Part shown: positions 1 through 5,538 of the stretch, piece by piece
How the letters are laid out: each line of letters begins with the position of its first letter
Position numbering within the stretch: position 1 is the first letter of the stretch
DNA from: Xanthobacteraceae bacterium
GTDB lineage: Bacteria; Pseudomonadota; Alphaproteobacteria; Rhizobiales; Xanthobacteraceae
DNA: 5,706 bases
Assembly (NCBI GenBank): GCA_030036975.1
Contig: JASHSE010000222.1
Coordinates: 1-5,706 of the forward strand
Reading direction: 5' to 3'
The notes under the pieces: model-generated
Seen by the model: only the letters and a program-made list of their open reading frames with translations
Databases searched by the model: none
What the model was told of the DNA's origin: nothing
Position numbers and translations under genes: made by a program

Positions 1-595
1 TGTAAATGAATTTCGGCGCGGCATGCACGACGGCGTACGGATAATTCGGCAGCACATCGGCGCGCACCTCGCCTTGCGGGCAGACGACCTCGCGAGCGGC
101 GGCAATGCCGATGAGGTCGGCCAGCCGCAGCAGCTCGACGATGCGGTGCTGCGTGCGATCCGCCGGATAGGAACGGCTCAGCGCCAGGCGTTTGAGCGTT
201 GCGGAAAATCTGTTCGGGTCGCGCGGCCCGGCGCTCTGCCGTCCGGCAATGACGGCAAGCGCGGTCGGCCGGTCGCCGGTCTGCGTCGAGAGCGCGAGAT
301 CGTAGCGGCGCATGAGCCGGTGGAACAGGCGCAACGAGTAGCCGATGCTGGCCCGCTCCGGAATAGTCATGACGCCGGCGAGATCGGGATTGCCCGACAA
401 AATGCCTTCCGTCCCGGCGAATACCAGCGCCTCGATCGACGCGCTCGGAAACGCCCGCTTCACGCTGCGGATCAGCGGCGTGGTCAACAGCACGTCGCCG
501 AGCCGGCGCAGCGCCACGACCAGCACCCGCGCATCGGCCGGCAAGGCGATTGGCAAGGCGATTTGCAAGGCGGTTTGCCTGTTCGGCGCGTTCAT
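1..595 (-). CDS. Glycosyltransferase family 9 (ADP-heptose:LPS heptosyltransferase-like), N-terminal part
   Basis: Partial gene. The start ATG is at 595-593 and the reading frame stays open for 198 codons to the left edge of the window. The family transfers L-glycero-D-manno-heptose from ADP-heptose to the inner core of LPS on the cytoplasmic face of the inner membrane. The N-terminal GT9 signature is visible as VLVVALRRLGDVLLTTPLIR (residues 24-43). Its Asp34 sits where heptosyltransferases carry the catalytic aspartate, and it is followed by SVKRAFPSASIEALVFAG (44-61). The last readable stretch, YAVVHAAPKFIY (187-198), matches the start of the second Rossmann domain, where the family has VHPG-type sequences followed by a KxW stretch. 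The start codon overlaps the stop of the upstream WaaL-like gene as ATGA (592-595), so the two are probably translationally coupled. About 20 residues precede the usual family start and include a 12-bp repeat. WaaC, WaaF and WaaQ subtypes cannot be told apart from this half. The family assignment is firm; the acceptor is unknown. Confidence 0.9.
   Translation of the reverse strand, partial: MNAPNRQTALQIALPIALPADARVLVVALRRLGDVLLTTPLIRSVKRAFPSASIEALVFAGTEGILSGNPDLAGVMTIPERASIGYSLRLFHRLMRRYDLALSTQTGDRPTALAVIAGRQSAGPRDPNRFSATLKRLALSRSYPADRTQHRIVELLRLADLIGIAAAREVVCPQGEVRADVLPNYPYAVVHAAPKFIY
540..575 (-). repeat. In-frame 12-bp tandem repeat, three copies
   Basis: Three consecutive 12-base units read on the plus strand as GGCAAGGCGATT (540-551), GGCAAGGCGATT (552-563) and TGCAAGGCGGTT (564-575). 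The first two are identical and the third differs at two positions. The unit length is a multiple of three, so on the minus strand each copy encodes four residues (TALQ, IALP, IALP) in the N-terminal extension of the GT9 protein. Copy-number change would lengthen or shorten the protein without shifting the frame. Confidence 0.85.
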
Positions 596-1839
596 TGTTT
601 GGCGCCGTCGCGCTGGCGGAGCGCCATGCCGCCGGCGACGCCGACGCCGAACACATAGAGCCAGCCTTGCGTGTAATCGAACAAATGCGAGTTGAACAGG
701 CACGCGACCACGTTCTGCGTGACGATAATGAGGCCGAGCCAGGCGGTGAGGCCCCCGCCGGCGAACAAAACCAGATGCGCCCACCACATCGCCAGCAGCA
801 CGGCGGCGCCGACGAGCCCGAGCTGGATGGCGACGGCAAAGATTTGGTTATGCGGATTGACCGAGCCGGCCGCTGCGGCTCCGGTTTGACCGACCGCGGC
901 GTTGCGGAATTGCTCACCGATCGAACCGGTGCCGTGGCCGATCACCGGCGCGCTGGCGACGAATGACATCGACTTTTTCAAAAATTCCAGATGCAAGGCG
1001 GTCGAGCTCGGGGCATCGCGTGCCTCCCAGGCGCGTAATTCGCTGACCGAGGTGGCCAACCGCGCTCGCAAATAGGACGATTCGAACCCGGCCGCGCCGC
1101 CGAGCACGCCGAACACCAGCGCCGCGGCGACCAGCCCTTTCCAGCCCGAGTGGCGATAGCCGAGCAGCAGGACCAGGACGACGGCGACAAGGAGCGCGGT
1201 GCGGCCGGTGGCGACGAAAACGATATTGGCGAGAAAAGCGAAGGCGAGAATCGTCAGCGCGGCGGCCCGGCGCCAGCGTCGTTCACGCGATTGATCGAGC
1301 GCAATGCCGAGCAGCGCGACCGCGCAGATCAAAAACTCCTCGCCCTGAAGAATGTAATCCTTGACCGGAACGCCGGGCTCAAAATTGCGCCACGCCAAGG
1401 CCGGAAACAGCACCAAGAGCCACGACAGCAGCAGCAGGACCACGACGGAAGCGCAAAAGCCGAACAGCACGCGCATGCCGTTTTCGGAACGCCGGAACTC
1501 TGCCAACAGCACCGGGATGACCAGAAGGCGGTGGAACGCGCCGAAGCCGTGCAAACGCTCGTGCCAGCTCACGTCGGCCCACAACATGCCGAGCGCGGCG
1601 AGCGCCCAGAGCAGGACCGGCAGTCCGCCGGCGGCGCTGGCCAGCGCGCGGCGCAAGGCGCCGAGGTCCAGCGTCGGCAACGCCGCGACCAGCCAGACCA
1701 CGATCAAAATGCCGGTCGCCGAGGTCGACCACGGCAGCGACACCGCCACCGCCACGGCGCTCCAATCGGCGAACTGCGCCACCGCCTTGCGGTCGAACGC
1801 CTTGGCGCGAAAAAGCGTCATCGTCGCGATGGATGTCAT
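592..1839 (-). CDS. O-antigen ligase / Wzy-family integral membrane protein (WaaL-like)
   Basis: A 415-residue, strongly hydrophobic polytopic inner-membrane protein of the O-antigen ligase (Wzy_C) superfamily. WaaL members join undecaprenyl-linked O-polysaccharide to lipid A-core at the periplasmic face; related members polymerise O-units. Hydrophobic segments are visible at roughly 27-53, 73-88, 104-114, 123-148, 168-181, 193-210, 214-228, 234-251, 332-360 and 364-381, ending with one near 393-405. Family-type motifs are TGRTALL (211-217, Arg213), the loop motif VIGHGTGSI (299-307), NPHNQIFAVAIQLGLVG (328-344, His330) and NSHLFDYTQGW (383-393). By analogy with Arg and His residues known to matter in enterobacterial WaaL, Arg213 and His330 are candidate functional residues (inference). 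The first ATG is used; a TGAGG stretch lies about 12 bases upstream and a TATAAT box lies 24 bases upstream. The stop overlaps the next gene's start by ATGA. Ligase versus polymerase cannot be decided from sequence alone, although heptosyltransferase linkage favours a ligase. Confidence 0.85.
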   Translation of the reverse strand: MTSIATMTLFRAKAFDRKAVAQFADWSAVAVAVSLPWSTSATGILIVVWLVAALPTLDLGALRRALASAAGGLPVLLWALAALGMLWADVSWHERLHGFGAFHRLLVIPVLLAEFRRSENGMRVLFGFCASVVVLLLLSWLLVLFPALAWRNFEPGVPVKDYILQGEEFLICAVALLGIALDQSRERRWRRAAALTILAFAFLANIVFVATGRTALLVAVVLVLLLGYRHSGWKGLVAAALVFGVLGGAAGFESSYLRARLATSVSELRAWEARDAPSSTALHLEFLKKSMSFVASAPVIGHGTGSIGEQFRNAAVGQTGAAAAGSVNPHNQIFAVAIQLGLVGAAVLLAMWWAHLVLFAGGGLTAWLGLIIVTQNVVACLFNSHLFDYTQGWLYVFGVGVAGGMALRQRDGAKQ

Positions 1840-1862
1840 GCAGTCTGCCGGCCTCAGAACCC

Positions 1863-1891
1863 ATTATAGCCGCGGGCCCGCCGATTGACAC
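1863..1891 (-). promoter_or_regulatory. Candidate sigma-70-type promoter for the WaaL-like gene
   Basis: On the minus strand a perfect TATAAT (complement of 1863-1868) lies 17 bases downstream of GTGTCA (complement of 1886-1891, four of six matches to TTGACA). Transcription would start around 1856, giving a leader of under 20 bases before the ATG at 1839. Spacing and the -10 box are good and the -35 box is moderate. In GC-rich DNA a perfect TATAAT just upstream of a start codon is unlikely by chance, but there is no experimental support. Confidence 0.45.
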
Positions 1892-1944
1892 GGCAGCGCG
1901 CGGCGGCATGGCGACGGCCCGCTGCCCGCCGGCGCCGATTGACA
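1879..1944 (+). repeat. 12-bp direct repeat carrying TTGACA, two copies 54 bp apart
   Basis: CGCCGATTGACA occurs exactly at 1879-1890 and again at 1933-1944. Each copy ends in a consensus -35 hexamer on the plus strand. The 54-base offset is close to five helical turns, so the copies lie on nearly the same DNA face. This may be a regulator-binding repeat, a local duplication, or coincidence. Confidence 0.6.
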
Positions 1945-1967
1945 AAATCGCCCTCATTCACGATAGG
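1939..1967 (+). promoter_or_regulatory. Candidate promoter for the methyltransferase gene
   Basis: A consensus TTGACA (1939-1944) is followed after 17 bases by GATAGG (1962-1967), a weak -10 with three of six matches. The start codon is 47 bases further on. The -35 is perfect and the position is right for the gene at 2015; the -10 is poor, which is tolerable in alphaproteobacteria but keeps confidence low. Confidence 0.35.
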
Positions 1968-1995
1968 GCGCGGCAGCCAACAGCTTCTACTCAGC

Positions 1996-2001
1996 GAGGA
2001 G
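1996..2001 (+). promoter_or_regulatory. Ribosome binding site of the methyltransferase gene
   Basis: GAGGAG lies 13 bases before the ATG at 2015, a rather long spacer. The next in-frame ATG (2024) would be 22 bases away, so the motif favours the first ATG. Confidence 0.5.
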
Positions 2002-2014
2002 CCCGACACGCCGC

Positions 2015-2863
2015 ATGCTTGAAATGAAAAAAACCCGCGCCTACCGCATCTATCGGCAGAGCCTGATCTACGACACCGTCCGCAATCATGGCAAGGTGGT
2101 CAAGCGCGCGATGCGGCTGCCGCGCTACCTTGGCTCGGCGTACCAGTGCCCGATCTGCGGCACCGGGCTGCGCGCGTTCAAGCCGATCGGCCAGTCGTAT
2201 TGGCGCGACACCGAAAAATTCGGCACCATTCATCCGGCGAGCGCGCTGGAGACCTTCAACATCGCGGCGTTCTATTGCCCGCGCTGCGACGCCTCCGACC
2301 GCGAGCGGCTGACCGCGCTTTATCTCGATCGCGCGTTCCGTTCGCTCGATCCCGGCCGTTCCTATCGGCTGATCGAATTCGCCCCCAACGAAGCGCTGCC
2401 GAAATGGCTCAAGCGCTTTGCCTTCATCGCCTATCGGAGCGCCGACCTGTCGCGCAAAACGGTCGACGAACGCATCGACCTCACCGCCATGGACCGCTAC
2501 GCCGACCGCTCGGTCGATATTATTCTGTGCTCGCACGTGCTGGAGCATGTCCCCGAGGACCGCAAGGCGATGGCCGAAATTCGCCGCGTGCTCAAGCCCG
2601 ACGGCTTTGCGGTCCTGCTGGTGCCGCTGGTGATCGGCGTCGACGAGACGCACGAGGATCCGAGCCTCGACGAGGCGCTGCGCTGGAAATATTTCGGCAT
2701 GGGCGATCACGTGCGCCAATACGGCAAGCGCGATTTCATCGCCCGCTTGCAATCCGCCGGCCTGCAGATCGAGCAGCTCGGCATCGACTATTTCGGCGCC
2801 GAAACCTTTCGCCGCGCCGGCATCGCCGACAATTCCGTGCTCTACGTCGCGCGTCCGCGCTAG
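2015..2863 (+). CDS. Class I SAM-dependent methyltransferase with N-terminal zinc-ribbon-like CxxC pair
   Basis: A 282-residue soluble protein. An N-terminal part carries two CxxC motifs, CPIC at 45-48 and CPRC at 88-91, with the spacing of a split zinc ribbon. It is followed by DASDRERLTALYL, typical of a group of surface-polysaccharide-associated methyltransferases. The C-terminal half is a methyltransferase type 11 fold: strand 1 is YRLIEFAPNEAL (117-128), a probable motif II acidic residue is Asp144 in SADLS, the strand 4 region is VDIILCSHVLEHVPED (167-182), and IRRVLKPDGFAVLLVP (189-204) is the post-motif. The glycine-rich SAM loop is replaced by EFAPNE, which I recall as characteristic of this zinc-ribbon group rather than a sign of decay. 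The substrate is unknown; an LPS sugar or lipid intermediate is suggested only by the neighbouring genes. It is transcribed opposite to both flanking LPS genes, so it is probably its own unit. Fold assignment is solid; function is open. Confidence 0.82.
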   Translation: MLEMKKTRAYRIYRQSLIYDTVRNHGKVVKRAMRLPRYLGSAYQCPICGTGLRAFKPIGQSYWRDTEKFGTIHPASALETFNIAAFYCPRCDASDRERLTALYLDRAFRSLDPGRSYRLIEFAPNEALPKWLKRFAFIAYRSADLSRKTVDERIDLTAMDRYADRSVDIILCSHVLEHVPEDRKAMAEIRRVLKPDGFAVLLVPLVIGVDETHEDPSLDEALRWKYFGMGDHVRQYGKRDFIARLQSAGLQIEQLGIDYFGAETFRRAGIADNSVLYVARPR

Positions 2864-2868
2864 CGCGG
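2855..2868. repeat. 14-bp perfect palindrome spanning the methyltransferase stop codon
   Basis: CCGCGCTAGCGCGG is fully self-complementary and centred on the TAG stop. As RNA it could form a 5-bp stem with a CTAG loop. It is not followed by a T-run. It may add to termination together with the REP element just downstream, or may be incidental in GC-rich sequence. Confidence 0.5.
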
Positions 2869-2884
2869 GATCATTTCAGCAAGC

Positions 2885-2974
2885 GTAGCCCGGATTGCGC
2901 GAAGCGCAATCCGGGAACGGCAATCAAGCTTGCCGAAGCATTTCCCGGATCGCGCGTTGCGCGATCCGGGCTAC
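2885..2974. repeat. Composite REP/BIME-like palindromic element
   Basis: Two perfect hairpins lie in mirror arrangement. The first has 12-bp arms CCCGGATTGCGC (2889-2900) and its complement (2904-2915) around a GAA loop. The second has 12-bp arms CCCGGATCGCGC (2944-2955) and its complement (2959-2970) around a GTT loop. A smaller 6-bp hairpin, CGGCAA/TTGCCG (2918-2923, 2930-2935), sits between them. The outermost 16 bases at each end (2885-2900 and 2959-2974, beginning GTAGCCCGGAT) are inverted copies with one mismatch, so the whole element can also fold as one long hairpin. This is the structure of paired REP sequences, and GTAGCCCGGAT-type REPs are, from memory, abundant in Bradyrhizobium-related genomes. 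It fills the gap between two convergent genes and could act as a bidirectional transcription barrier or RNA-end stabiliser (inference). Confidence 0.85.
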
Positions 2975-3000
2975 GAACTCTCGCATGAAGCGACCTAACT

Positions 3001-3837
3001 TCATCTTGCTTTAGTCGTCTCGTCCCGCAACGCCGACAGGCCCTTGTTCGCCACAACTCGATCGCTGGCCAACACGTCGCCGAGCCTTGCCTCGTTATCC
3101 GACAACCGCGTGCGGTCGGCGTCGGGGTGCCACAGATGCAGTACGCCGGTGGCGTGGCGGCCGTCCTTGCGGCGCACGCCGGCGCGAATGAGGCGCACGA
3201 ACAGATCGGAATCCTCGCGGCCCCAGCCGGCAAAGGAGCTGTCGAAGCCGTCGACCGCGATCAGATCGGAACGCCACATCGCGATATTGGCGCCGCGCGC
3301 GCCGCGCCAGGCGCGCGGGCGCGCTTTGCGCAGCGGACCGAGCGGCAGCGCAACAAGCGGCGCCAGCCGGTTGATGCCGCGGCCAAACCGCGATGCCAGC
3401 CATTGCGCCGTCGTCCAGCACTCGGCAGTCAAATTCTCGCGCAGCACGCGCGCCGTCAGCGCGCGCGACAGCAGCACCCGGTTGCCGGTGACGAACCAGC
3501 CGCGCTCGGCGAGCGCCCGATGCACGGCGACGAAATCGCCGCGCGCGAGACAGTCGCCGTCGAGAAAGACGCAATAGGCGCCTTGTGCCGCCACAATGGC
3601 GCGGTTGCGAATCGCGGCGAGGCGGAAGCCGTCATCGGGATGCCAGACGTGGACGACGCGCCGGCCGCTGCGTCCTTGCCACGTCTTCACCACTGCCGCC
3701 GTGTCCGGCCGCGAGCCGTCGTCGGCCACCAGCACTTCGAAATGGCCGTCGCTTTGCCGCGCGAGCGACCGCAGCACGGCATCGAGCGCGTCCGGCCGGT
3801 TGTAGGTCGAGACGATCACGGAGATGAGATCGGTCAC
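3001..3837 (-). CDS. Family 2 glycosyltransferase with C-terminal galactosyltransferase-type domain
   Basis: A 278-residue cytoplasmic GT-A glycosyltransferase without clear membrane segments. Residues 3-10 (DLISVIVS) begin the nucleotide-binding domain, with VADDGS at 37-42, the conserved WHPDDGFRLAAIRNRAI stretch (65-81) and the metal-binding DxD motif FLDGD (91-95). The C-terminal part has GANIAMWRSDLIAVDGFD (182-199) followed by FAGWGREDSDLFVRL (202-216). The Glu208-Asp209 pair is the catalytic acidic motif seen in chondroitin-synthase/galactosyltransferase-type (Glyco_transf_7C) domains. The start is GTG at 3837-3835, supported by GAGGAG nine bases upstream and by the conserved ISVIVSTYNR beginning right after it. 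It lies 53 bases after hldE in the same direction, so it is likely in the same transcript and adds a sugar to the LPS core or a related glycan. Donor and acceptor cannot be predicted from sequence. Confidence 0.88.
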   Translation of the reverse strand: MTDLISVIVSTYNRPDALDAVLRSLARQSDGHFEVLVADDGSRPDTAAVVKTWQGRSGRRVVHVWHPDDGFRLAAIRNRAIVAAQGAYCVFLDGDCLARGDFVAVHRALAERGWFVTGNRVLLSRALTARVLRENLTAECWTTAQWLASRFGRGINRLAPLVALPLGPLRKARPRAWRGARGANIAMWRSDLIAVDGFDSSFAGWGREDSDLFVRLIRAGVRRKDGRHATGVLHLWHPDADRTRLSDNEARLGDVLASDRVVANKGLSALRDETTKAR

Positions 3838-3846
3838 GATCGCGAT

Positions 3847-3852
3847 CTCCTC
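3847..3852 (-). promoter_or_regulatory. Ribosome binding site deciding the GTG start of the GT2 gene
   Basis: On the minus strand GAGGAG (complement of 3847-3852) lies nine bases upstream of the GTG at 3837. No ATG near the protein N-terminus offers an alternative, and the GT2 core begins at residue 5, so this motif fixes the start. Confidence 0.75.
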
Positions 3853-3890
3853 AAAAGTGTGCGGCTGCGCCGACCTGATCCCGGCCGGCG

Positions 3891-5390
3891 TTACGATGCG
3901 GATTTGCCGGCGCGCAGGCCCGGTTCAGCGGCGCGGCGCACGATGTTGCTCGTCGAATGCCCCGGCATCAGCTCGACCAGAACCACCCTTCCGCCCGCGG
4001 CTTCGACGACCTCATGGCCGACGACTTCCTCGCGCGTGTAATCGGCGCCTTTGACCAGCACGTTGGGGCGCACGAGCTTGATCAGCTCGACCGGGGTGTC
4101 CTGTTCGAACACCACGACGAGATCGACGGCCTCGAGCGCGGCCAAAACCTCGGCGCGGCCCTCGGCCGGATTGAGCGGCCGCCCCTGGCCTTTCAGGCGA
4201 CGGGTCGAGGCGTCGCTGTTCAACCCGACGATCAGCACGTCGCAGGTCGCGCGCGCTTCGACCAACAGCCGGATATGGCCGCGATGGAGGAGATCGAAGC
4301 AACCGTTGGTGAAGCCGATGCGCATGCCGCGGCGGCGCCATTCGGTCAGCCGCTCGCCCAGCACCGACCAGTCGAACACGATCTTGTCCTCGGGCGCGAG
4401 CGAGGCGGCCGGCAGGATGCGGTGGCGCAGTTCGGCGAGCGACACCGTCGCGGTGCCGCGCTTGCCGACCACGACCGCGGCCGCCGCATTGGCGGCGCGC
4501 ATCGCCGCTTCGAACGGCGTCTGCATGGCGAGCAGCACCGCCATCACCGCCGCGACCGTGTCGCCGGCGCCCGACACGTCGCGCACCTTGACCGGGTAGG
4601 CCCGCACATGGACCGGCGCCGCACCTTCGACGTGCAGCGTCATGCCCTCCTCGCTGCGCGTGACCAGCACCGCCTCGCAGCCGAGATTTTTTGCAAGCTC
4701 GGCAGAAGCGGCCGCTACTTCCGCGTCGCTGCTGACCGGGCGATGCACCGCGGCGGCAAGCTCTTTGCGGTTCGGCGTGATCAGGCTCGCGCCGCGATAG
4801 AGCGTGTAATCGTGGCCTTTCGGGTCGACCACCACCGGCTTGCCGAGCACCCGCGCCGCATCGATCACGGCGCGAATGACCCGCGGCGTCAGCACGCCCT
4901 TGGCATAGTCGGACAGCACCACGGCGCCGACCTGCGGCAGCGCCGCTTGCGCGTAGGCGATCAGCTCGGCCTCGCTTTGCGCGCTGGCCGGTTCCGCGGT
5001 CTCCCAATCCGCGCGCATCAGGTGGGTCGAATGATGCTCGGAGACGAAGCGCACCTTGCGCGTCGTCTGCCGGGTGCGGTCGATGACGAGATCGGGCACG
5101 ATGCCGCCGCCGTTCTGCTTGCCCAGCACGTTGGACAGAATGAGCCCGGCCTCGTCATTGCCGATCAGCGCCACGAAGATGCAGCGCGCGCCGAGCGCGG
5201 CGATGTTGCGCGCCACGTTGCCGGCGCCGCCGATGCCGATTTCGCTGTGGCGAACCGCCAGAACCGGCGTCGGCGCCTCCGGCGAAATGCGGTTCACTTC
5301 GCCATAGACGAAATCGTCGAGCATCAGGTCGCCGATGCAGAGCACCGTCTGCTGGGCGATGAGCTTGAGCGCTTCCTCGAAATCGAACAT
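3891..5390 (-). CDS. hldE: Bifunctional D-beta-D-heptose 7-phosphate kinase / D-beta-D-heptose 1-phosphate adenylyltransferase
   Basis: Complete, 499 residues, slightly longer than the roughly 477-residue E. coli enzyme. The N-terminal PfkB/ribokinase domain (about 1-325) phosphorylates D-glycero-D-manno-heptose 7-phosphate to the 1,7-bisphosphate. The C-terminal domain (about 355-490) makes ADP-D,D-heptose from heptose 1-phosphate and ATP. Kinase signatures are CIGDLMLDDFVYG (18-30), NRISPEAPTPV (33-43), GGAGNVARNIAALG (54-67), LSDYAKGVL (159-167), DPKG (189-192) and DVSGAGDT (271-278), with Asp277 the expected catalytic base. Nucleotidyltransferase signatures are GFTNGCFDLLHRGH (359-372) with the HxGH motif at 369-372, GLNSD (389-393), VKGADYTREEVVGHE (447-460) and GHSTSNIV (477-484). 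The start ATG has only a weak GGGG-type ribosome binding site, but the N-terminus aligns with the family. It follows hldD after a 148-base gap and precedes the GT2 gene. Both active sites look intact. Confidence 0.97.
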   Translation of the reverse strand: MFDFEEALKLIAQQTVLCIGDLMLDDFVYGEVNRISPEAPTPVLAVRHSEIGIGGAGNVARNIAALGARCIFVALIGNDEAGLILSNVLGKQNGGGIVPDLVIDRTRQTTRKVRFVSEHHSTHLMRADWETAEPASAQSEAELIAYAQAALPQVGAVVLSDYAKGVLTPRVIRAVIDAARVLGKPVVVDPKGHDYTLYRGASLITPNRKELAAAVHRPVSSDAEVAAASAELAKNLGCEAVLVTRSEEGMTLHVEGAAPVHVRAYPVKVRDVSGAGDTVAAVMAVLLAMQTPFEAAMRAANAAAAVVVGKRGTATVSLAELRHRILPAASLAPEDKIVFDWSVLGERLTEWRRRGMRIGFTNGCFDLLHRGHIRLLVEARATCDVLIVGLNSDASTRRLKGQGRPLNPAEGRAEVLAALEAVDLVVVFEQDTPVELIKLVRPNVLVKGADYTREEVVGHEVVEAAGGRVVLVELMPGHSTSNIVRRAAEPGLRAGKSAS

Positions 5391-5538
5391 GCGTTGCGTC
5401 GGTCCCCGTGCGGCTTTTAAGGCAGGACGATTTTAGGTTGATGTGGTAGCGCTCGCACAACGCGCTCCCTCTCCCCTCCGGGGAGAGGTGAACAAAGTAT
5501 GCCAGCCTCGAGTCTATCTAAAATCATTACACTCTGCC
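5391..5538. other. Gap between hldD and hldE
   Basis: 148 bases without a gene. The half next to hldD is fairly AT-rich for this window, and the centre holds a short palindrome annotated separately. The length leaves room for an independent hldE promoter; the best -10 candidate is TAAAAT (complement of 5430-5435), 39 bases before the ATG. The nearest -35-like hexamer, TTGTGC (complement of 5455-5460), is 19 bases away, which is too far for confidence. Confidence 0.6.
5468..5488. repeat. Short dispersed-type palindrome
   Basis: Perfect 9-bp arms, CCTCTCCCC (5468-5476) and GGGGAGAGG (5480-5488), surround a TCC loop. Sequences of this kind, with varied loops, are from memory common intergenic repeats in Bradyrhizobium-like and other GC-rich proteobacterial genomes. 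No T-run follows on either strand, so it does not look like a standard intrinsic terminator. It could still affect the mRNA between hldD and hldE. Confidence 0.75.

Larger units (their letters stand above)
1840..2014. other. Divergent intergenic region between the WaaL-like and methyltransferase genes
   Basis: 175 bases separate two divergently transcribed genes, so promoters for both should lie here. Candidates are annotated separately. The segment also contains a 12-bp direct repeat, CGCCGATTGACA, at 1879-1890 and 1933-1944. I see no RNA gene or credible small ORF in it. Confidence 0.8.

Noticed and set aside
23..658. Open frame of 211 codons on the plus strand at the left end
   Set aside because: It is antisense to the GT9 gene, whose conserved N-terminal motif reads cleanly on the minus strand.
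1150..1869. Open frame of 239 codons on the plus strand, opposite the WaaL-like gene
   Set aside because: The translation is very rich in Gln, Arg and Asp, as expected for the complement of a hydrophobic membrane protein. The minus strand holds the family motifs.
1991..2752. Open frame of 253 codons on the minus strand, opposite the methyltransferase
   Set aside because: The plus strand encodes a recognisable methyltransferase with a ribosome binding site. The antisense translation has no domain character and reflects codon bias.
2871..3233. Open frame of 120 codons on the minus strand reaching into the REP element
   Set aside because: It uses an out-of-frame reading of the GT2 gene and then translates the palindromic repeat. 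No domain and no start signal were seen.
3285..3330. Dense GCGC palindromes within the GT2 gene
   Set aside because: They lie in an Arg/Ala/Pro-rich coding stretch (around residues 170-183) and are explained by GC-rich codon use.
3957..5420. Long open frame of 487 codons on the plus strand, opposite hldE
   Set aside because: It is a mirror frame of a high-GC gene with clear family motifs on the minus strand. Its translation is rich in Arg, His, Asp and Gln with no recognisable domain.
5468..5488. Intrinsic terminator after hldD
   Set aside because: The stem is strong, but no T-run follows on either strand, and similar palindromes are familiar as dispersed repeats, so I list it only as a repeat.
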